Origin: Primula veris
Taxonomy: Eukaryota > Streptophyta > Magnoliopsida > Ericales > Primulaceae
Direction of reading: 5' to 3'
NCBI GenBank assembly: GCA_963682055.1
Contig: OY821741.1
Location: forward strand, 25,366,711 to 25,430,710
DNA: 64,000 bases
Under the pieces are notes generated by a model. The model made no database searches. It worked only from the letters and a program-made list of their open reading frames with translations, and was not told the origin of the DNA. Both the position numbers and the translations under genes were made by a program. Positions 41,632 through 57,251 of the stretch are shown here, piece after piece. How positions within the stretch are numbered: position 1 is the stretch's first letter; every line of letters begins with the position of its first letter.

Positions 41632-42723
41632 TTAACAGGATTTGCTTTTGATATTAACCGAATTGTGTGAGCTTGAAAATAGTTCCTCAATTTTGTAATT
41701 GCAAACACCAAGGCGAGACATCTTTTCAATGGGCGTATAGTTTACTTCACATGGTGTCATGGTTCTACTCAAGTAGTAGAGTGCATTTTCTTTTCCATGG
41801 TCATTTTCTTGAGCAAATAGACCTCCAATTGAACGTTCTTGTGCTGCAAGGTATAAGATCAATGGCCTTCCCAAAACAGGAGCGGCTAGGACAGGAGGCT
41901 TTGTCAGATAAGATTTAATGATTTCAAAGGCATTTTCGCAGGCGTCATCCCATTTGAACGGCGTGCCCTTTTTCATAAGTCGACTAAATGGTTGACAACG
42001 GCCAGATAGGTTGGATATGAATCTTCGGATGTATGCTAACTTCCCCTGTAGACTTCGAAGCTCGTGGATATTCTTTGGTGCTTGAATCTTAATGATTGCC
42101 TCAATTTTTGATTGATCAATTTCGATCCCTTGATGGCGGACGATGAACCCAAGGAACTTTCCATAAGTGACTCCAAATGCGCATTTTAGTGGATTCATCT
42201 TTAGTTGATATCGGCGCAGACGTTTAAAGACAACTTCAAGGTCCTTTAGATGTTCGTGACGCTCCTTTGTCTTCACAACTATATCGTCGACGTAGCATTC
42301 AATATTCTTGTGAAGCATGTCATCGAAAATCCTTTGCATTTCCCTTTGATATGTTGCTCCATCATTCTTCAATCCAAATGGCATGACTTTGTAGCAATAA
42401 ATCCCTTTTGGCGTTCTGAAAGCAGTCATCTCTTCATCCTTTGGATCCATGCGAATTTGGTTGTAGCCTGAGGATCCATCCATGAATGATAAGGCTTCAT
42501 GTCCGGTAGTAGAATCAATCATGAGCTCAGTTATTGGGAGTGGAAATTCATCTTTGGGGCATGCGCTGTTCAGGTCTCGAAAGTCTACGCAAACTCGTAT
42601 TTGTCCATTTTTCTTCTTGACTGGAACTATGCTCAAGATCCACGTTGGATATTTGACTTCCCTTATGAAACCTGCATCGATAAGTTTGTTGACTTCTACT
42701 TCAATCTGTTGAACCAACTCTGC
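41632..42723 (-). pseudogene. Reverse transcriptase and first RNase H of the 14.5 kb gypsy
   Basis: In frame with the gag-PR reading beyond the TGA at 42724-42726. RT motifs: VPVKKKNGQIRVCVDFRDLN, SFMDGSSGYNQI, VMPFGLKNDGATYQ and the catalytic CYVDDIVVK. RNase H begins LYLAAQERSIGG but the frame is lost at about 41718, where two bases appear to be missing before TCTCGCCTTGG; the conserved protein continues in another frame. YVDD is present, so damage is limited to the stop and the frameshift. Confidence 0.9.
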
Positions 42724-45700
42724 TCAGAATCGTCGTTGAGCTTGCTTTACTGGTCTAGATCCTCGTTTTACTGCGAGATGATGAACTGCTATTGTGGGAT
42801 CAAGTCTTGGCATCTCCTCGTAAGTCCATGCGAACACGTCTTTGTAGTCCCTAAGAAGCTTGATGTAATCTTTTTGTTCTTCTTCGCTTAAAAGTGCACT
42901 TAGGTACGTAGGTCGTGGAGCATCCGTCGTGCCAAGGTTGACTTCTTTCAATTCATCCACAGTAGATTTAACACCTTCTTTGAGTTCTTCAGGAGCATCT
43001 TCTACCTCTTCTTCGATATGATCTTCCTCGTCGATCCCCGTGATGTGGTAAGACGTCGTGACTTGCAAGGTTTTCGTCTGTGTGGTACCTTGGACAATAA
43101 CGACTACTTGGACCTTTCTTGCGAGACGCCTTTGAGAAGCTAATGTATTCGTTGTCGTGCCAAGCCGGTCAAAAATAGATCTTCTTCTACCAAGTCGTCT
43201 AAATACTGATGGTCGCCTACTTGATATTCTTTTAAATACAGATCGTGAAATTGCATTTGCCCCCATTCCTTCAAGAACCAATTTCCTTTCCAATGACCGT
43301 TGAGGAGTCATTGGTGGCAAGTTTTGTAGTCCCTGGTGATCGATGACAGGAACATCATTTTCTCCTATCGATTCAGCATCCTCGAATGTAGTATAACAGT
43401 TATTTGACTTCTTTATGATAATACGAGCTGGAACATGCATCTTGTAGCCAATTCCAACACGAGATTCTTTCACCGTGAAACCCTTTTTCTTGAGCATATT
43501 TTGTGTTGGATTTAAACCATGAACCTTTTCTCCAGTTACTTCTGGAACAAGCTTTCCAAGCAGATTCGAACTTTCCTTGGAGTATCCACAATTTGTAAGT
43601 ATCTTGCAGGTTTTTTCGCAAAAAGATTGAGTGTTTGAAGTCTCTCCATGTTCAGTAACAGGGCCATGTGTTGGTCGCATAAAACCTTCGAGTATTGTTG
43701 TTCGTTCGATCGTAGTGACAGGAATTGTTAAGTCTTTGAAATTCAGATCGTCGATGTTACTTGACTTGGGAGCGTAGCAAACCACTGGAGTTTCTTTCTT
43801 CTTTGTCAGTAGATTCTTTCTTTTAATATTCTTACTTCCTTGGTCTTCTTTAGTTTTCTTTTCCACAATAGCTGGTGAAAGAGATTCAAGGGCATCTTCC
43901 TTCTTTGGTTTATCCACATAGAACTTGGCGTCGGCGAAATAAGCTTCCACTCCGTTGAAGGGATTGTTATCAGCTTCAACTTTCTTCACGACATCATTTT
44001 GGCAATACTTAAAACATTGGTGAAGAGTTGATGGGACGACTCTATTCTCGTGAATCCAAGGCCGACCAAGAAGCATGTCATATGAAGTCTTCGCATTGAG
44101 GACGTGAAACAAAGCAGTTGATGTAAGGTCGCCGATGACAAGGTCCAGACGTATTGTGCCAATCGCTCTTTGTCCATCTTGGTTAAATCCTTGAATCATT
44201 AGGCGGCTGGGAGATAGCTCATCAATCGTGATCCCAAGATCATTAACAATCCGTAGTGGTAAAATATTGACGGCAGATCCTCCATCTAGTAAGATCCTCT
44301 TTACTTTCTTCTCTCGTGAGTAGCCAGAAACGAACAATGGACGATTATGAGGTTTTGCATCGAGTAACAAGTCTTTGTCAGAGAAGTTGATGGTCGTCAC
44401 GTTTGTTACTTCATTTACTTCTTCAGATTGAGTGGGTGTTGCTGAGAGTGTAGTGGACTCATCCTCATTTTCTTTGGGGAGCACTTCGATAGCTGCGACG
44501 TTACATGATGCAGCATACCAGTCATCTTCATCTTCTTCTTCAGAGTATCTATCATTTATGCAACCATTACATTCACAAACATCCCAGAAGCAATGACCGT
44601 CATCATCTTTGAACTTGTAAATAGGATTTCCTCGATAGTAGTAGGCGATTGGAACCTCCATGCTTGGTCTTTCCGTGGTGGATTCTTCAATCACTCGCTC
44701 TTTGTAACGTAGAACATAGTAGTCCCCATTAGTTTCCTTAAGCTTCCCAACTTGTTTATCATTGGCTTCATATCTTTCTTTAAGAGCTTGTTGGCATTCT
44801 TGACAAAGATCTTTGCAAGGCTCAGACGTATGCGGAATCTGGCTGATTTCTTCTATTTTGCACACTTCATCAGGAACTTCAGAGGCACTGTCAAAGCTTG
44901 AGGATTTCCCAACTTCGTTTGCATTCGATTCTTCACCAAATTCGTTGTTAGGGTGCTTTTTAGATAAAAATGGATTCACTTCTTGTGCTTTGCCATACTG
45001 GACGTAGTAATCGAACTTTCCAGACGATTCTCCAAGGAGGCCAATTTGCGGGTCTCCAGCTTCGTACCTTTCCTTGAGCAATTGTTGAGTATTTTTCTTC
45101 TTTCTAATTTTTGGTTCTTCATCTTCGTCGCACCATTCCTTCCATTGGTACTCTATGTAGTCCTCACAATTGCAGACATCGAAGAAACAATGGTCGTTCT
45201 CACTGAATTTGTATCTTGCCCCCTCTTGTTGATGCTGGTGGATTTGATTATTTTCCAAGGACATGAGTTCAGATTGTTGATGTTGATCTTCGGGAAGGTT
45301 TTCTAGAATCACGTCCCCATTAGTTTTGTAGTCTTCATTTTGTGTTGAGTTTACAGAGGCATGTTCTTCAACCATGAATTCCGTGGGTGGGAAGGAACCA
45401 AATTGGATGAGCATTGTTATTGAGTTGCGTACACTTTTAACTGGAGAATCACTAATGAAGGTTGCATAATGAGCTTTTGCTTCATCTTCTTCTTCCAACA
45501 AAATCTTTCCTTGGCTGGCTAGCTGGACGATCTTTTCTTTTAGCACGAAACATCGATGAGTTGGATGGCTGAGTAGACGATGGAACTTGCAGTAATTTGT
45601 GTCATTCACTTTATCAGCCTCTTCTGGACGCTTCATTTCTGGGAGTTCAATCAAGTTGAGGGCCAAAAGTTCGTCTAGCATTCTTGGTACTTCGGTATCT

Positions 45701-47181
45701 GGAAACGGATATTCCTTCTCTTGCATCTCCTTCAGGGTGAGCCTTCTCTTTCCATTCCATTGATTGTCAAACTTTTCAACTTCGACTTTCTTCATGCTTG
45801 TGTTAATCTTGGAAGCTGAAGAGGCCTTTGGCAGACTAGCAGAAACAACGAATGACTCCTTTTTGTCAGTGTTTGAACGAGCCCTACCCCATCTCATGCT
45901 TTCGGGTTTACTTTTTGTTTTATGTGACATTTGAATCGGCAAAGCTTGATCTCCGCATGTTGAAATGCTGAACTCCATGTCATGAGCTTGACTTGCTAGT
46001 TCTCCGAAGGACTTTGGCTTTATTCCTTGAAGAATGTATCTCAATCCCCAATGCATGCCTTGGATACACATTTCGATGCCGGATGACTCACACAATCTAT
46101 CTTTGCAGTTGAGGCTCAATCCCCTCCATCTGTTGATGTAATCGGTGACAGGCTCATCATTCCATTGGCGAGTGTTGGTTATTTCGATCATGCTCACTGT
46201 CCGGCGAGTGCTGTAGAAGCGATTGAGAAATTCATCCTCGAGTTGTTCCCAGCTGTCAATTGATCCAGGTGCTAAGTCACAGTACCAATCAAATGCGTTG
46301 TCCTTCAATGTCCGGACGAATTGCTTTACGATGAGATCTCCTTCTGTTCCAGCATTGTTGCACGTTTCTACGAAATGAGCTACATGTTGCTTTGGATTTC
46401 CTTTACCATCGAATTGCTGAAATCTTGGGGGTTGATATCCTGCAGGCATTTTCAAGCGCTCTATCCTCCTGCTGTAAGGCTTAACATAGCTTAATGAAGA
46501 ATGTGTCACTTCTTCGTAGCGCCCCTTAACGGTGCCAAGTATGAAATCCTTCAGTTGATCAACATGAATTGAACCATCAGGAAGAACCTCTATGTTTTTC
46601 CTTTTCCCTTTGTCTTTGCTCGAAGATCCTTCGACTTCGAATGGTTTCTCTTCATTTACAACGGTTTCACTAGTCTGTGCCAGGAATTCCACCTTATTCA
46701 TTAACATTGCAAATTGGGTATCTCGCTCTGTTGTTGCCTTCATGAGACCTTCTAGAGTTTTTGTTAAGATGGCAACTTGTTCTTCCAATGCCAACGTATT
46801 TGTAGTCATGGCCGGCATAATAGTTGAGTCAGAAGATCGCGGGCTATTAAGTGGAGACTCCGAGTCTGAAGCAGTGACCCCATCTTTTTCATCGCCTTCT
46901 CGTTCACCTTTGCCTAGTTATTCATATATGAATTTTGCAGTAGATTTTCCATCACGAGGGAGAGCCTCTTGAGATCGTGTGCGTAGGTACTCTGCTGAGT
47001 TTAAGTTGCCCCCAAGTTCGATGCCTTCTGCGTGAGTTGGAGTTTCTATTGGTTGATCTAATGCTTGAGTTTCAGAAGACTTGTTGCTTCGAGTTCTGGT
47101 GTATACATTTGAAATCGCCCTCTTCTCGCCGATTAACGAAGAATCTTCAATTACTTTGGAGGAGTCTTTCTTTGGAGCCAT
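42724..47181 (-). pseudogene. gag-protease polyprotein of the 14.5 kb gypsy (one TAA near the start)
   Basis: ATG at 47181 (MAPKKDSSKVIEDSSL), TAA at 46918-46920, then the same frame is open for 1364 codons from 46818 to the TGA at 42724. Gag capsid domain: [40 protein letters not shown], near residues 125-280 of the long frame. A knuckle-like [14 protein letters not shown] follows. The linker before protease holds two related blocks with [15 protein letters not shown] / [15 protein letters not shown] and [12 protein letters not shown] / [12 protein letters not shown]. The protease has [15 protein letters not shown] (DGG at the D-S/T-G position) and ends [19 protein letters not shown]. Confidence 0.9.
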
Positions 47182-47256
47182 CAAATTGTCGGTTAACTTG
47201 ATTTGATGAAGAGAAGTGATGAAAGGCAGAGAAGTCCCACCGGGTGTGCCAAAATT
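47182..47256 (-). other. Leader and PBS-like site of the 14.5 kb gypsy
   Basis: Minus strand TTTTGGCACACCCGGTGGGA follows the 5' LTR directly. It is at the primer-binding position and similar sequences occur there in other plant gypsy elements, but I cannot name the tRNA. Confidence 0.5.
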
Positions 47257-48542
47257 TGTTTCACACAAATTTTCACCAAGTGCTGAAGACAGGAAAAATG
47301 AATGCGAAGCAAAGTAAACTTTATTTATCAATTAATTTGCGGGTACAATCTCTGATAATTTCTAAAAGCAAATATAGAAATGAAAGTCCTTTGATTCTCC
47401 TCTTCGAACAATTTGTGACGGCTCGAAATGCTGTTGTAGACTCTTTGATGAATTTTGTTGAGTTTGCTGAATTTGAGTAAAATTCTTCGGATTTGATGAA
47501 GAAGTTTGTAGTTTTGTTAATTTCGTTGATGATCTTGACGCTCTTCAGATTTGGGGAAGAACTTGGAGATTTTGATCTAGAGAAACGTGTTTTTTCCTTT
47601 GTGTCGTCGTTCCTGAAGATCGAATGCAGATTTGTTGTAGCAGTTCTTCAGATTTGGTAAAGAACTTGAAGACTTTGATTTGCAGAAACGTCTTGCTTAT
47701 TGCTTGTAGTCGTTGCTGAAGATCGAAGGCAGATTTGTTGTAGCAGTTCTTCAGATTTGGTGAAGAACTTTGAAGACTTTGATTTGCAGAAACGTCTTGC
47801 TTATTGCTTGTAGTCGTTGCTGAAGATCGAAGGCAGATTTGTTGCAGAACTTCTTCAGATTTGGTGAAGAGCTTGAAGATTTTGATCCGTAGAAACGCCT
47901 TGCTTGCTGCTTTTAGACGTTCTTGAAGATCGAATGCCAAGTTTATTGCAGATTTGTTGCAGACTTTGAAGGCGTTCGTTGAGGCCGGAGTGTGCAGAGC
48001 TTCCCATAGGAGTTGATCCCCTGACGTTTGTGGAGGAGCTGAGCTGATTCTCTGACGGCCGTGGAGGAGCGGAGCTGAATCCCTAGCGTCTGTGGAGGAG
48101 CTTCTCTCTCTCTAGTCTTCAAGACTTTTTGATTGTGATTGTGAGAATTATGGCACCCCCACCCCTTTATTTATAGCTTTTGGGGTGGGCTTTTAATTTA
48201 ATTGCAAGGCCACCTCCTCGAGTTTGGGCCCATTATCATATATGACCAACACTTGTCATTTGATTTAAAATTAGTATTTGTGGTTTAGAAACATTTTAAC
48301 GAGTTCTATAATTTTAAGAAACTCTTTGTTTGCTCTATACTAAATGACTTTTAACAAAATAAATACTTTTACTTTATTTTAATTTACCATCTTAATTTTA
48401 TATGATAGTAAATTATAATTTCTTTTCTTTTAAATTACTAATAACTTCTTTTCTATTTAAAATTAGAATTAGTAATCATTTTTAATTTTGTTTAAAAAAC
48501 ACGTGACGTATTTTTAATGGCCGTAAATTTTACGTGTCAACA
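47257..48542 (-). repeat. 5' LTR of the 14.5 kb gypsy
   Basis: 1286 bp, uninterrupted, with the same internal repeat of about 105 bp (47590-47940). Minus strand has TATAAATAAAGGGG near 48165-48178, a good TATA region. Confidence 0.93.
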
Positions 48543-49287
48543 CTTGTGTACGTGAAAACAACCAAATATATTCAAAATTTCAACCTACACACACGGTCAT
48601 TAAAAACCATACCATTTTGATGAGTTAGCTAGAAACCAAAGAGCATTTAACAAACTTTGGCAACTAAAATGAATCCAAAATCTTGAATTTAATGACATAT
48701 GCCTTAGTGTATCAAAACAATGGTAATATCAGTTAGAACTAGATAAATCACTACAAATGTCAGATAATACTCGATTTCACAAGCAAATTCAACCACTGAA
48801 GCGAACAAACTTGAACAAAAGCACACCACAAAAGCATAAATAGATAACAATGCCGCTGAAAGACAAATACTTCAAATCCTTCAAGCCAGTATCCAATAGT
48901 CATATTCCCATACGAGTTCAAAACAGCAAACTGACACTAGATAAATTTTTTCATACAATAGATATCGACATACTTGTTTCAATGAAAAAGAGAACCTCAG
49001 ATATAAAAGATAAGAAACAAGGGGGAAGGAAAAAAAACCCATAAACCATCACTCTCAACCTACAATCGACCTCTACTAAAAGGATAGTTCAACCACAGAA
49101 GTAGCAAGGCCAAGGGAATGTTACATAACAAGTGCCACATCAGAATGCCTTCACATAACGCTCTCTGTTTGTCCCTCCCTTCCTCCATGCCTTCAGTGTA
49201 CTGGACCAACTTCTTGAGACAAATAAAACAAAAACCCAAGTAAAATAGCAAAAACATAAACTCGACCACAGAGCAACGTTGCTGAAA
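48543..49287. other. Spacer and presumed 3' UTR of the actin gene
   Basis: No other gene is seen. The part just below 49288 should be actin 3' UTR; I could not fix the poly(A) site. Confidence 0.6.
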
Positions 49288-52148
<2,861 letters not shown>

Positions 52149-52157
52149 CTTTTACAA

Positions 52158-53708
52158 CTGCATATCCAGGTTCGAGTGAGAAAAAAACAGAATAGTAAAT
52201 AAAAGCCAAATCAGTAGGACACTGCATTTAGACTTATAAACGACTTCAAATAAAGTGGGTAACACTAACTTCAGTGGCAATTGGTAATGCAAATACTAAA
52301 AAAAATGAAGAATTTTTGAACCAATTATCATATAATCATTACCCGTAAAACCCATTAGCTAAATGTCCAAGCAAGGGCCGTAAAAAAGTGACCAACAATA
52401 TACAGACTTAAGTAAAATATAAACACACAAAATCAAAAACAGTTACTTTGAAATATAATTTTGTTTATCAACAATTACCTAAATTACCAACCAGCAAAAA
52501 TCTAACCAACTCCTAAGCTTCAAAGAAAGGACCCTAAATATATTAATAAACTATGAGCTTACTTTGCAGTTAAATGGAATAGCCACTTATCCTCGATTGT
52601 AATAATATACTTAAAAAAAGTGTTTAAAATGAGCAAAACTTACTGCAGCCGTAATTCATAATGCAGATGCTAAAAAACTGAATATTTTTGCATCAATTAT
52701 TATATAACCAACTCCTAATCTCCCCAAAAGCAAGGACCTTGACTATACTAATATACTATTAGGCGCTCCCTGGCAGATAAATAAATTAGTCTCTTAACGT
52801 GAATTGTAATAATTATAACATAAAAAATAAAATACCAAGTGTCTTATCTTCACAAACAATATGTAATTTTACTCTTTTAACTGTCCCTCTTAAATAATAA
52901 CGACGGTAGTAACTAAAACAATTTATCACTATGAGGGCTTGTTTGGTTGCACCTTTAAAGCTTATATATCATTTTATTAGGCTACAACAACTTGTGTTAG
53001 CTTATATCATTTCACTGCTTTAGACTTAAATCATCTCATTGCTCTTTAAGCTACAAAACAATTTGCTTTTTTATCCCTATGTTTTCATTATCTACAACTA
53101 TTAGTGTTGGATTAGTATCATTTTGTTGCTTTTTAAGCTTGCTTTATAAGCCACATCATATTTCGTTAGCTAGCTCAGATAAACCCAAATCACATATTAA
53201 TAACAATAGCATCACAAATCTAAATTTCCAGATTCATAAAAAAATATCAACACAAAAAATTTGAAAAAAATAAAAACCTAAAAAATAAAATCACATATTC
53301 ATAACATAAAAAAACCCACAAAAACACCAGATCGGGTGTCCACGTCAGCAGATCTAACACTTAAATATATCAAAATAGCAGATCGAACAAAATCACGATC
53401 AAATCTATCAAATATCAATAAAATAGACAAAAAATATTAGAACAATTTATTTCTATTTTTTTACTCATCAGATCCCCAAACAAACACAGCCTTTTTCTAT
53501 TTATTTTATTTAAATTACTAAACCTACTAATATAACTCATCAGATCCCCAACAAACAGTATTTTTCTATTTACTCATAATCGAAATATATATAATTAAAT
53601 AAAAACAGCTACTCATATAACTCATCAGATCCCCAAACAAACAGTTTGGTTTTCTATTTATTTAACTTTTTTATAACTCATTTTCTTCCTTAAACAAACA
53701 TAATCGAA

Positions 53709-53753
<45 letters not shown>

Positions 53754-53774
53754 GCTAATAGAAATCGAAGTAAC
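52158..53774 (-). other. Actin leader intron
   Basis: A donor (CTTCTTCAG|GTTACTTCG at 53775/53774) and an acceptor (ATGCAG|TTGTAAAAG at 52158/52157) place an intron of about 1.6 kb in the 5' UTR, nine bases before the ATG. Such leader introns are typical of plant actin genes and usually raise expression. It contains AT-rich sequence and a (TAA)n microsatellite at about 53717-53752. Confidence 0.85.
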
Positions 53775-53935
53775 CTGAAGAAGAGAGAAATCAAAAGCAG
53801 ATCGAAACCTCTCTCTCTCTCTCTAAATCTATATATATATATAAATATATTATATATGTGTGTGTATATAAAATCAATAGCGATGATATTTATTTAGTGT
53901 GTTATATATATATATATATATATATTTATAGAAGG
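53775..53935 (-). promoter_or_regulatory. Actin first exon and TATA region
   Basis: Minus strand CTATAAATA at 53923-53931 is followed by TA and TG dinucleotide runs, then a GA/CT-rich leader (AGAGAGAGAGAGAGGTTTCG, ending TCTCTCTTCTTCAG) up to the leader donor. The position and CT-rich leader suit a plant actin promoter. The transcription start is not exact. Confidence 0.65.
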
Positions 53936-53939
53936 GAAA

Positions 53940-56850
53940 TGCAGATGAAATGAAGGCTAAATTTTAGTAGTAATGAAATTTGATTTGATTTGATTTGATT
54001 TCGTTTCCTTTATTATTTTTATTTATATTAAAATTTAAAGGGAATCATTTCAGACCACGAGAAGATGTGGCTGACCTGGCAGTACAGCTTTCAGCATGTT
54101 ATGTTTAGGTAATTTACAGAATGTTACCTATAGTTTTTATAGAGGTACTATTTGGTCACTCATAGTTTATATGATTGGAAACGAAACGAGAAACATAAAC
54201 GGGAACATGTAGTTTTCATAGAGATTATATTTTAGTAATTCATAGTTTTTTTTAAGCCTTTTTTGGTTGCAACCATAGTTGTTAGGATGGGAAACGGATA
54301 CGGGAAATGCTACTAGCTAGAAACGGTAACATGAAACGAAACGAGAAACGAAAACGGGAAACGGAAATAGAATGGTACCTGTAGTTTTTATAGAGGTTAT
54401 TTTTGGTCACTCATAGCTTTTTAAGGCTCGTTTCATTGCAACCATAGCGGTCAGGATGGGAAATGGATACGGGAAACGAAACCAGAAATAGAAATGGGAA
54501 ACAGAAACCAAACTCGTTTGGGTAAGTTACACAATCGTACCTATAGTTTTTATATAGGTTCTTTTTGGTCCATATTTACCGGGAAACTTGTCTCCGCTTT
54601 CGAAAATTCCGTTTCTCATTTTCCGCTTCTTACTATTTCACGGGCAGTTTTTTAGATGTTTTTATTTATTTTTAAACCGTTTCGCGTATGCGTTTCCCGT
54701 TTCATTTCCCATTCTGGCAAACTACAGTTTGGTCACTCATAATTTTAAGCCTTTTTGGGTTGCAACATTTAAAGATCGATTTTCTTTTTTATAATTGGAC
54801 TGCATTTGATTAACCAGCTTGATTTGTTCGTTTTCTCTAGTTATTAGCCAAAGAAAAGTAAAAAATCTAAACCGGATGAACCTAGTTTTTGAAGAGACTT
54901 TGTTTTGTCAATAATAGGTTTTAAGGCTTGTTTGGTTGCGACATTTGAAGATCGGTTTTCTTTTGATAATTGGCCTGCATTTGATTGACTCGCTTGACGA
55001 GTCTGTTTTCTTCCGTTATTGCCGAAACAAAGTCAAGAATAACTCCTAGTTTTCTTAAGGCTTGTTTGGTTGCAACCATAATTGCCAGGATATGAAAAAC
55101 AAATATGTTAAACGAAACGAAAAACGGAAAAAAAATGAAAAAAAAAGAAAAAAAAATTGATTTTTTTTAAAACTTACACATGAAATTATAGAAAGCGGGA
55201 AATAAGAAGCAAGAAAAGAGAAATGTGATTTTTGGGAGGAAAAACGGGTTTCTCGATAACTGTGGTTGCAACCATATTTACCGTAGTTACAGGAAAATTC
55301 TATTTATGTAGAGATTGCGTTTTTTCAAATTGCGTTTTTTCTGAAAAGGCGTTTCCGAGACGAAAACTATACACTTTTTAAAGTTTTGAGGAAACATATC
55401 AAAAAGGTTTCGGAAAACTTATGCAAATCAATATAAACTCTTAAATAGTATTTTTTTCATAACTCTTATAATATGAAAAATAAACTTTACTAAACATGGA
55501 AGAAGCTTTTAGGATACTATTTTCTTGTAATAAAATAGAAAAAAATGCATTACAACCTGATGCCATCAAGTTACTAAAAAAAACTATATGATATTACAAT
55601 AAATTATTTGTTAAGCTATTTAATTTTTAACCATTATATCTCATAAATAATAAGAAATTGAGTATTCCTGTAAAATCTCGTATTTTAATTTCTATTCTTA
55701 TTTTATTTATTAAATGATTTAGCAATTTAATTCTTGAATAAACAAGTTAGGAGTTATTAATGAACGGTTTCAAAAGTTGTAAAGTTTGTCTTAATCATAT
55801 AAATAGTAGTAATGAGGGTATAATAACGTTCAAACTTTAGCAATGTCATAATTATTAATTTGATGTTATCACAAGCTTCTAAGTAAAATATATAGTACTG
55901 TATGTATGGAAAGTTATAAGCTTCTAAGTAAAGATATTTGAGAAGTACCGGTACAACGATTAAAGAGACCTATAGAGTCCACGTAGGATTGGGAAGTCCA
56001 ATCATAGAAAAGATATTCGGGAAGTATGAATACAACGATTAAAGAGACCTATATAGTCCACCTAGGATTGGGAAGTCCAATTATAGAAAAGATATCTAAT
56101 TTATATTATCGTATTGATCACACCACCAAAACGTTTGAAAGAGAGTTATTTGTTCGATTTTATTAAAGTATGCTTTGGGAGTTTTATGTAAAATAAAGTA
56201 TTGTTGTTTTTGAAGGAAAATGATAAGATGATAACCTATTTCCGACCCTATATTATATTGCAAGATTTATCACTCACTAAGCTCGTTTAGCTTATCCCTC
56301 GTTTTTATAACCTTTTCAGGTACTTATTGTTGAAATCAAGTTAGTCGGGACCAGACAGACTTCATAAAAGTTTAAGTTAGTTTTCCACTGCAATGTAATT
56401 TTGGTCTAACTTGTAAGGGATTAAGTTTATTTGTAATGAATATAATTTTTGATGTTACAATTAATGTAGCTTTTGATAGAAATTTGAGTTGATAAATGAG
56501 TTATTTATGTATTGTTTTATAATTATTCTTTTAGGTTTTGTTTAGCACGTGACGCCTCACGTGTTATTCGGCCGTGTGACTTCCAAATTAGGTCAGGGAT
56601 GTTACAATTCCTTCACTTTATTATTGTAGAGTCCATAAATTTATATAAGTTCTATAAGGGTGTCATGTATATTTTATTCTTAATCGTCAAGTATGGCCAG
56701 CGTTTCCCGTTTCACATAAAATTTTCAAGTGCGTTCCTCGTTTCCGTACAACTCCCCCGTTTATGTTTCCAAGTTGACAACTATGGTTGTGTGCAACATT
56801 TAAAGAACAGTTTTCTTTAGATAATTGGTCCGCATTTGATTGACCAGCTT
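53940..56850. other. Repeat-rich spacer upstream of actin
   Basis: No gene. Contains diverged copies of a unit with GGTTGCAACCATAG, GGATGGGAAACGGATACGGG and TTTTATAGAGGT (54130-54560); a dispersed repeat of about 130 bp with TTTGATTAACCAGCTTGATTTG and AACCGGATGAACCTAG (54760-54900, again 54950-55060, and split around 56850/57543); a tandem repeat of about 79 bp with ACAACGATTAAAGAGACCTAT (55930-56095); and TTTAGCACGTGACGCCTCACGTG near 56541, possibly the tail of an old LTR. Confidence 0.6.
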
Positions 56851-57141
56851 TGTGACGACCCAGATTTCCAGGAAGGAAATTCTGTGGTGCGGTGTTGTGC
56901 GTCAGTCTCACATCGCCCAGATATGAGAGTACTCGTGTGGTATATAAGCTTAAAGATCCATTTCCTATCAATAAGGCTTTTTAAAGCCGTGCGGCACAAT
57001 AGCGAGGACGGAACTCCACAGTTAAGCGTGCTTAACTTGGAGTAGTAACAGGATGGGTGACCCCCCTGGAAAGTTGTGCCAAAGCGGACAATATTGTTGA
57101 TACGGGCGTGGCGGTTCGGTCCGTAGGGCCGAGCCGTTACA
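56851..57141 (+). repeat. Cassandra 5' LTR
   Basis: Contains the 5S-like block at about 56995-57082 and TATAAGCTTAAAG upstream of it. Confidence 0.93.
56995..57082 (+). ncRNA. 5S rRNA-derived segment in the Cassandra LTR
   Basis: GAACTCCACAGTTAAGCGTGC, then TTGGAGTAGTAACAGGATGG and GTGACCCCCCTGGAAAG match the middle and end of plant 5S rRNA (AACTCCGCAGTTAAGCGTGC, GAGTAGTACTAGGATGGGTGACC), keeping the pol III A box (AGTTAAGCGTGC) and C box (GGATGGGTGAC). It is element-borne, not a functional 5S gene. A second copy is in the 3' LTR near 57396-57483. Confidence 0.88.
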
Positions 57142-57143
57142 GA

Positions 57144-57155
57144 TGGTATCAGAGC
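57144..57155 (+). other. Cassandra primer-binding site (tRNA-Met)
   Basis: TGGTATCAGAGC two bases after the 5' LTR. Confidence 0.93.
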
Positions 57156-57251
57156 CTCTATCTGGCCGGAAATGTGGGGACTAGCACGTGTGTGTGGACC
57201 CCTGAAGGACGACGTGTCCGACGAGGACGTCGTGCCTAAAGGGAGGGTGAT

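Larger units (their letters stand above)
34065..48542 (-). mobile_element. Second Ty3/gypsy (Tat-type) retrotransposon, 14.5 kb including a nested solo LTR
   Basis: LTRs begin TGTTTCACACAAA and end ACGTGTCAACA in plus orientation (34065-36532 including a nested solo LTR, 47257-48542). CTTGTG occurs on both outer sides, a likely target duplication. Without the nested piece the LTRs are about 1281 and 1286 bp, with roughly a dozen differences. Minus-strand gag-pol runs from 47181 to 39651 with TAA (46918), TGA (42724), a frameshift near 41718 and TAA near 41574, so this copy is defective. The archaeal-type RNase H and repeats after IN point to the Tat lineage. Confidence 0.93.

Noticed and set aside
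56512..56820. 102-codon plus-strand ORF upstream of Cassandra
   Set aside because: AT-rich spacer, no similarity, overlaps dispersed repeats.
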